From the NCBI GenBank assembly GCA_003640385.1, contig RCAB01000311.1, forward strand, positions 1 through 64,000: a stretch of DNA of 64,000 bases, read 5' to 3'. The DNA is from Setaria digitata. Taxonomy: Eukaryota > Nematoda > Chromadorea > Rhabditida > Setariidae. The position numbers and the translations under genes are program-made. Below, one piece after another: positions 63,277 to 64,000 of this stretch. Position 1 is the first letter of the stretch, and the number at the start of each line of letters is the position of its first letter. The notes below the pieces were generated by a model. The model was given only the letters and a program-made list of their open reading frames with translations. It did no database searches and was not told the DNA's origin.

Positions 63277-64000
63277 CTGTAAATTTACTATGTTACAAAG
63301 ATTTGCAACAATTTTCAGATTTTTGCAGATATTCTTCTTTTACTTGACTTTTAAAGTTTGATGTTTTTTTCATAGGAAAAACATCTATATTTTTTCTCGA
63401 AAAATTTGAAAAAAAAATCTTTATGTCATATTTTAAGTATAATTACTCTATATTAATGGACAAATTTAAAATGACTCGTGACTGAGGATCTCTTGCGACC
63501 ACTAATCTGAAATAAAAATCAAGCACAAGCCATTCGCAAAACTGTGATAACAGACAAGCCTTGCATACTTTCATCAGTTGGATAATACAGTAAAGTAATT
63601 GCTTAAAGTAGATGAACAACTAAATTTTAGGTCTTACTTTAAGATTAAGCAGTAAATACCGATATTGTCTCAAAATTAAACACCTAAATAAATGTAAAGG
63701 AAATACTGCAATACAATGTAGAGGCTGATCATTTACCCTGAATCATTTGACTTCTTCACTAATATTAATGACGGACTGTTTTTACTATTAGCGATACTGC
63801 ACTAACTGTTGCTGTTGGTTCTGCTGCTGTGTCCCGTATTGAAGAAGTGAATTTTGTGAATCTGGAATTATGATTACTGAGAAGAAAAGAAAAGTACGAT
63901 ATTAGATTCGAAGCGTCTAACATAAGTAAGACATTCAGCACTAAAAAAGAGACAGACTGAGTGGATCCCATAGAACATTTATGAAATTACACTTAAATGT
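63277..64000 (-). other. right edge, upstream part of the MAP1 gene
   Basis: The first resolved MAP1 exon needs an upstream exon that ends one base into a codon. Within this segment the minus strand has an acceptor (CATAATTCCAG) at about 63862 followed by a stretch readable as Gln-rich in one frame and as Thr/Ala-rich in another. No donor gives a clear match to MAP1, so I leave it unassigned. The start codon may lie beyond 64000. Confidence 0.4.

Noticed and set aside
1..64000. CRISPR arrays, bacterial operons, rRNA genes
   Set aside because: No regular direct repeats, no prokaryotic gene structure and no rRNA-like blocks were seen. tRNA genes could not be excluded by eye.
1..64000. A new multi-gene system
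   Set aside because: The recognised genes belong to unrelated, known families, and the unexplained stretches lack enough structure to argue for one.

Overview
The window looks like nuclear DNA of a parasitic nematode, most likely a filarial (clade III) species. It is AT-rich. The genes are split into many small exons by introns mostly of 60-1700 bp with TTTCAG- or TTTTAG-type acceptors, and several start codons sit a few bases after a 3' splice site, as expected for spliced-leader trans-splicing. The recognisable proteins are animal-specific: PH plus coiled-coil scaffold, Ig and fasciclin adhesion proteins, a nematode-style astacin, and MAP1. The species is not settled. Exon models were built by hand from splice sites, reading phase and family similarity. 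In five multi-exon models the exon lengths add up to an uninterrupted frame.

Layout from left to right: (1) 1-7.46 kb, AT-rich with no gene I can support. (2) 7.47-21.6 kb, plus strand: a 25-exon outspread/MPRIP-type protein with two PH domains and a long coiled coil. (3) 23.7-29.2 kb, minus strand: complete 15-exon mitochondrial aconitase. (4) 29.2-32.2 kb, unexplained. (5) 32.18-32.36 kb, minus: a possible 61-residue membrane protein. (6) 32.5-37.6 kb (perhaps to 38.2 kb), minus: a three-Ig, probably GPI-anchored neuronal adhesion protein of the IgLON/DIP/RIG-5 kind. (7) 38-43 kb, mostly empty, with weak exon-like pieces. (8) 43.0-43.7 kb, minus: a small COX7C-like protein. (9) 45.1-49.0 kb, plus: a four-repeat fasciclin-I-like protein with a GPI-type tail, first exon not found. 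(10) 49.9-55.1 kb, plus: a secreted astacin metalloprotease with EGF, CUB and TSP1 modules. (11) 56.5-63.3 kb, minus: a MAP1/futsch-type microtubule-associated protein whose 5' end is upstream of the last exon I could resolve.

The genes do not form a pathway. Two mitochondrial proteins (aconitase, COX7C-like) and two cytoskeletal proteins (MPRIP-like, MAP1) are interspersed with two probable GPI-anchored adhesion proteins and a secreted protease. The fasciclin and astacin genes are on the same strand about 0.9 kb apart. I found no new multi-gene system. The most notable observations are a GC-AG intron and two alternative 3' ends in the MPRIP-like gene, an alternative acceptor and an altered active-site position in aconitase, an alternative donor in the fasciclin gene, a large GC-elevated segment without a gene, and two single-N joins flanked by duplications that look like assembly artefacts.
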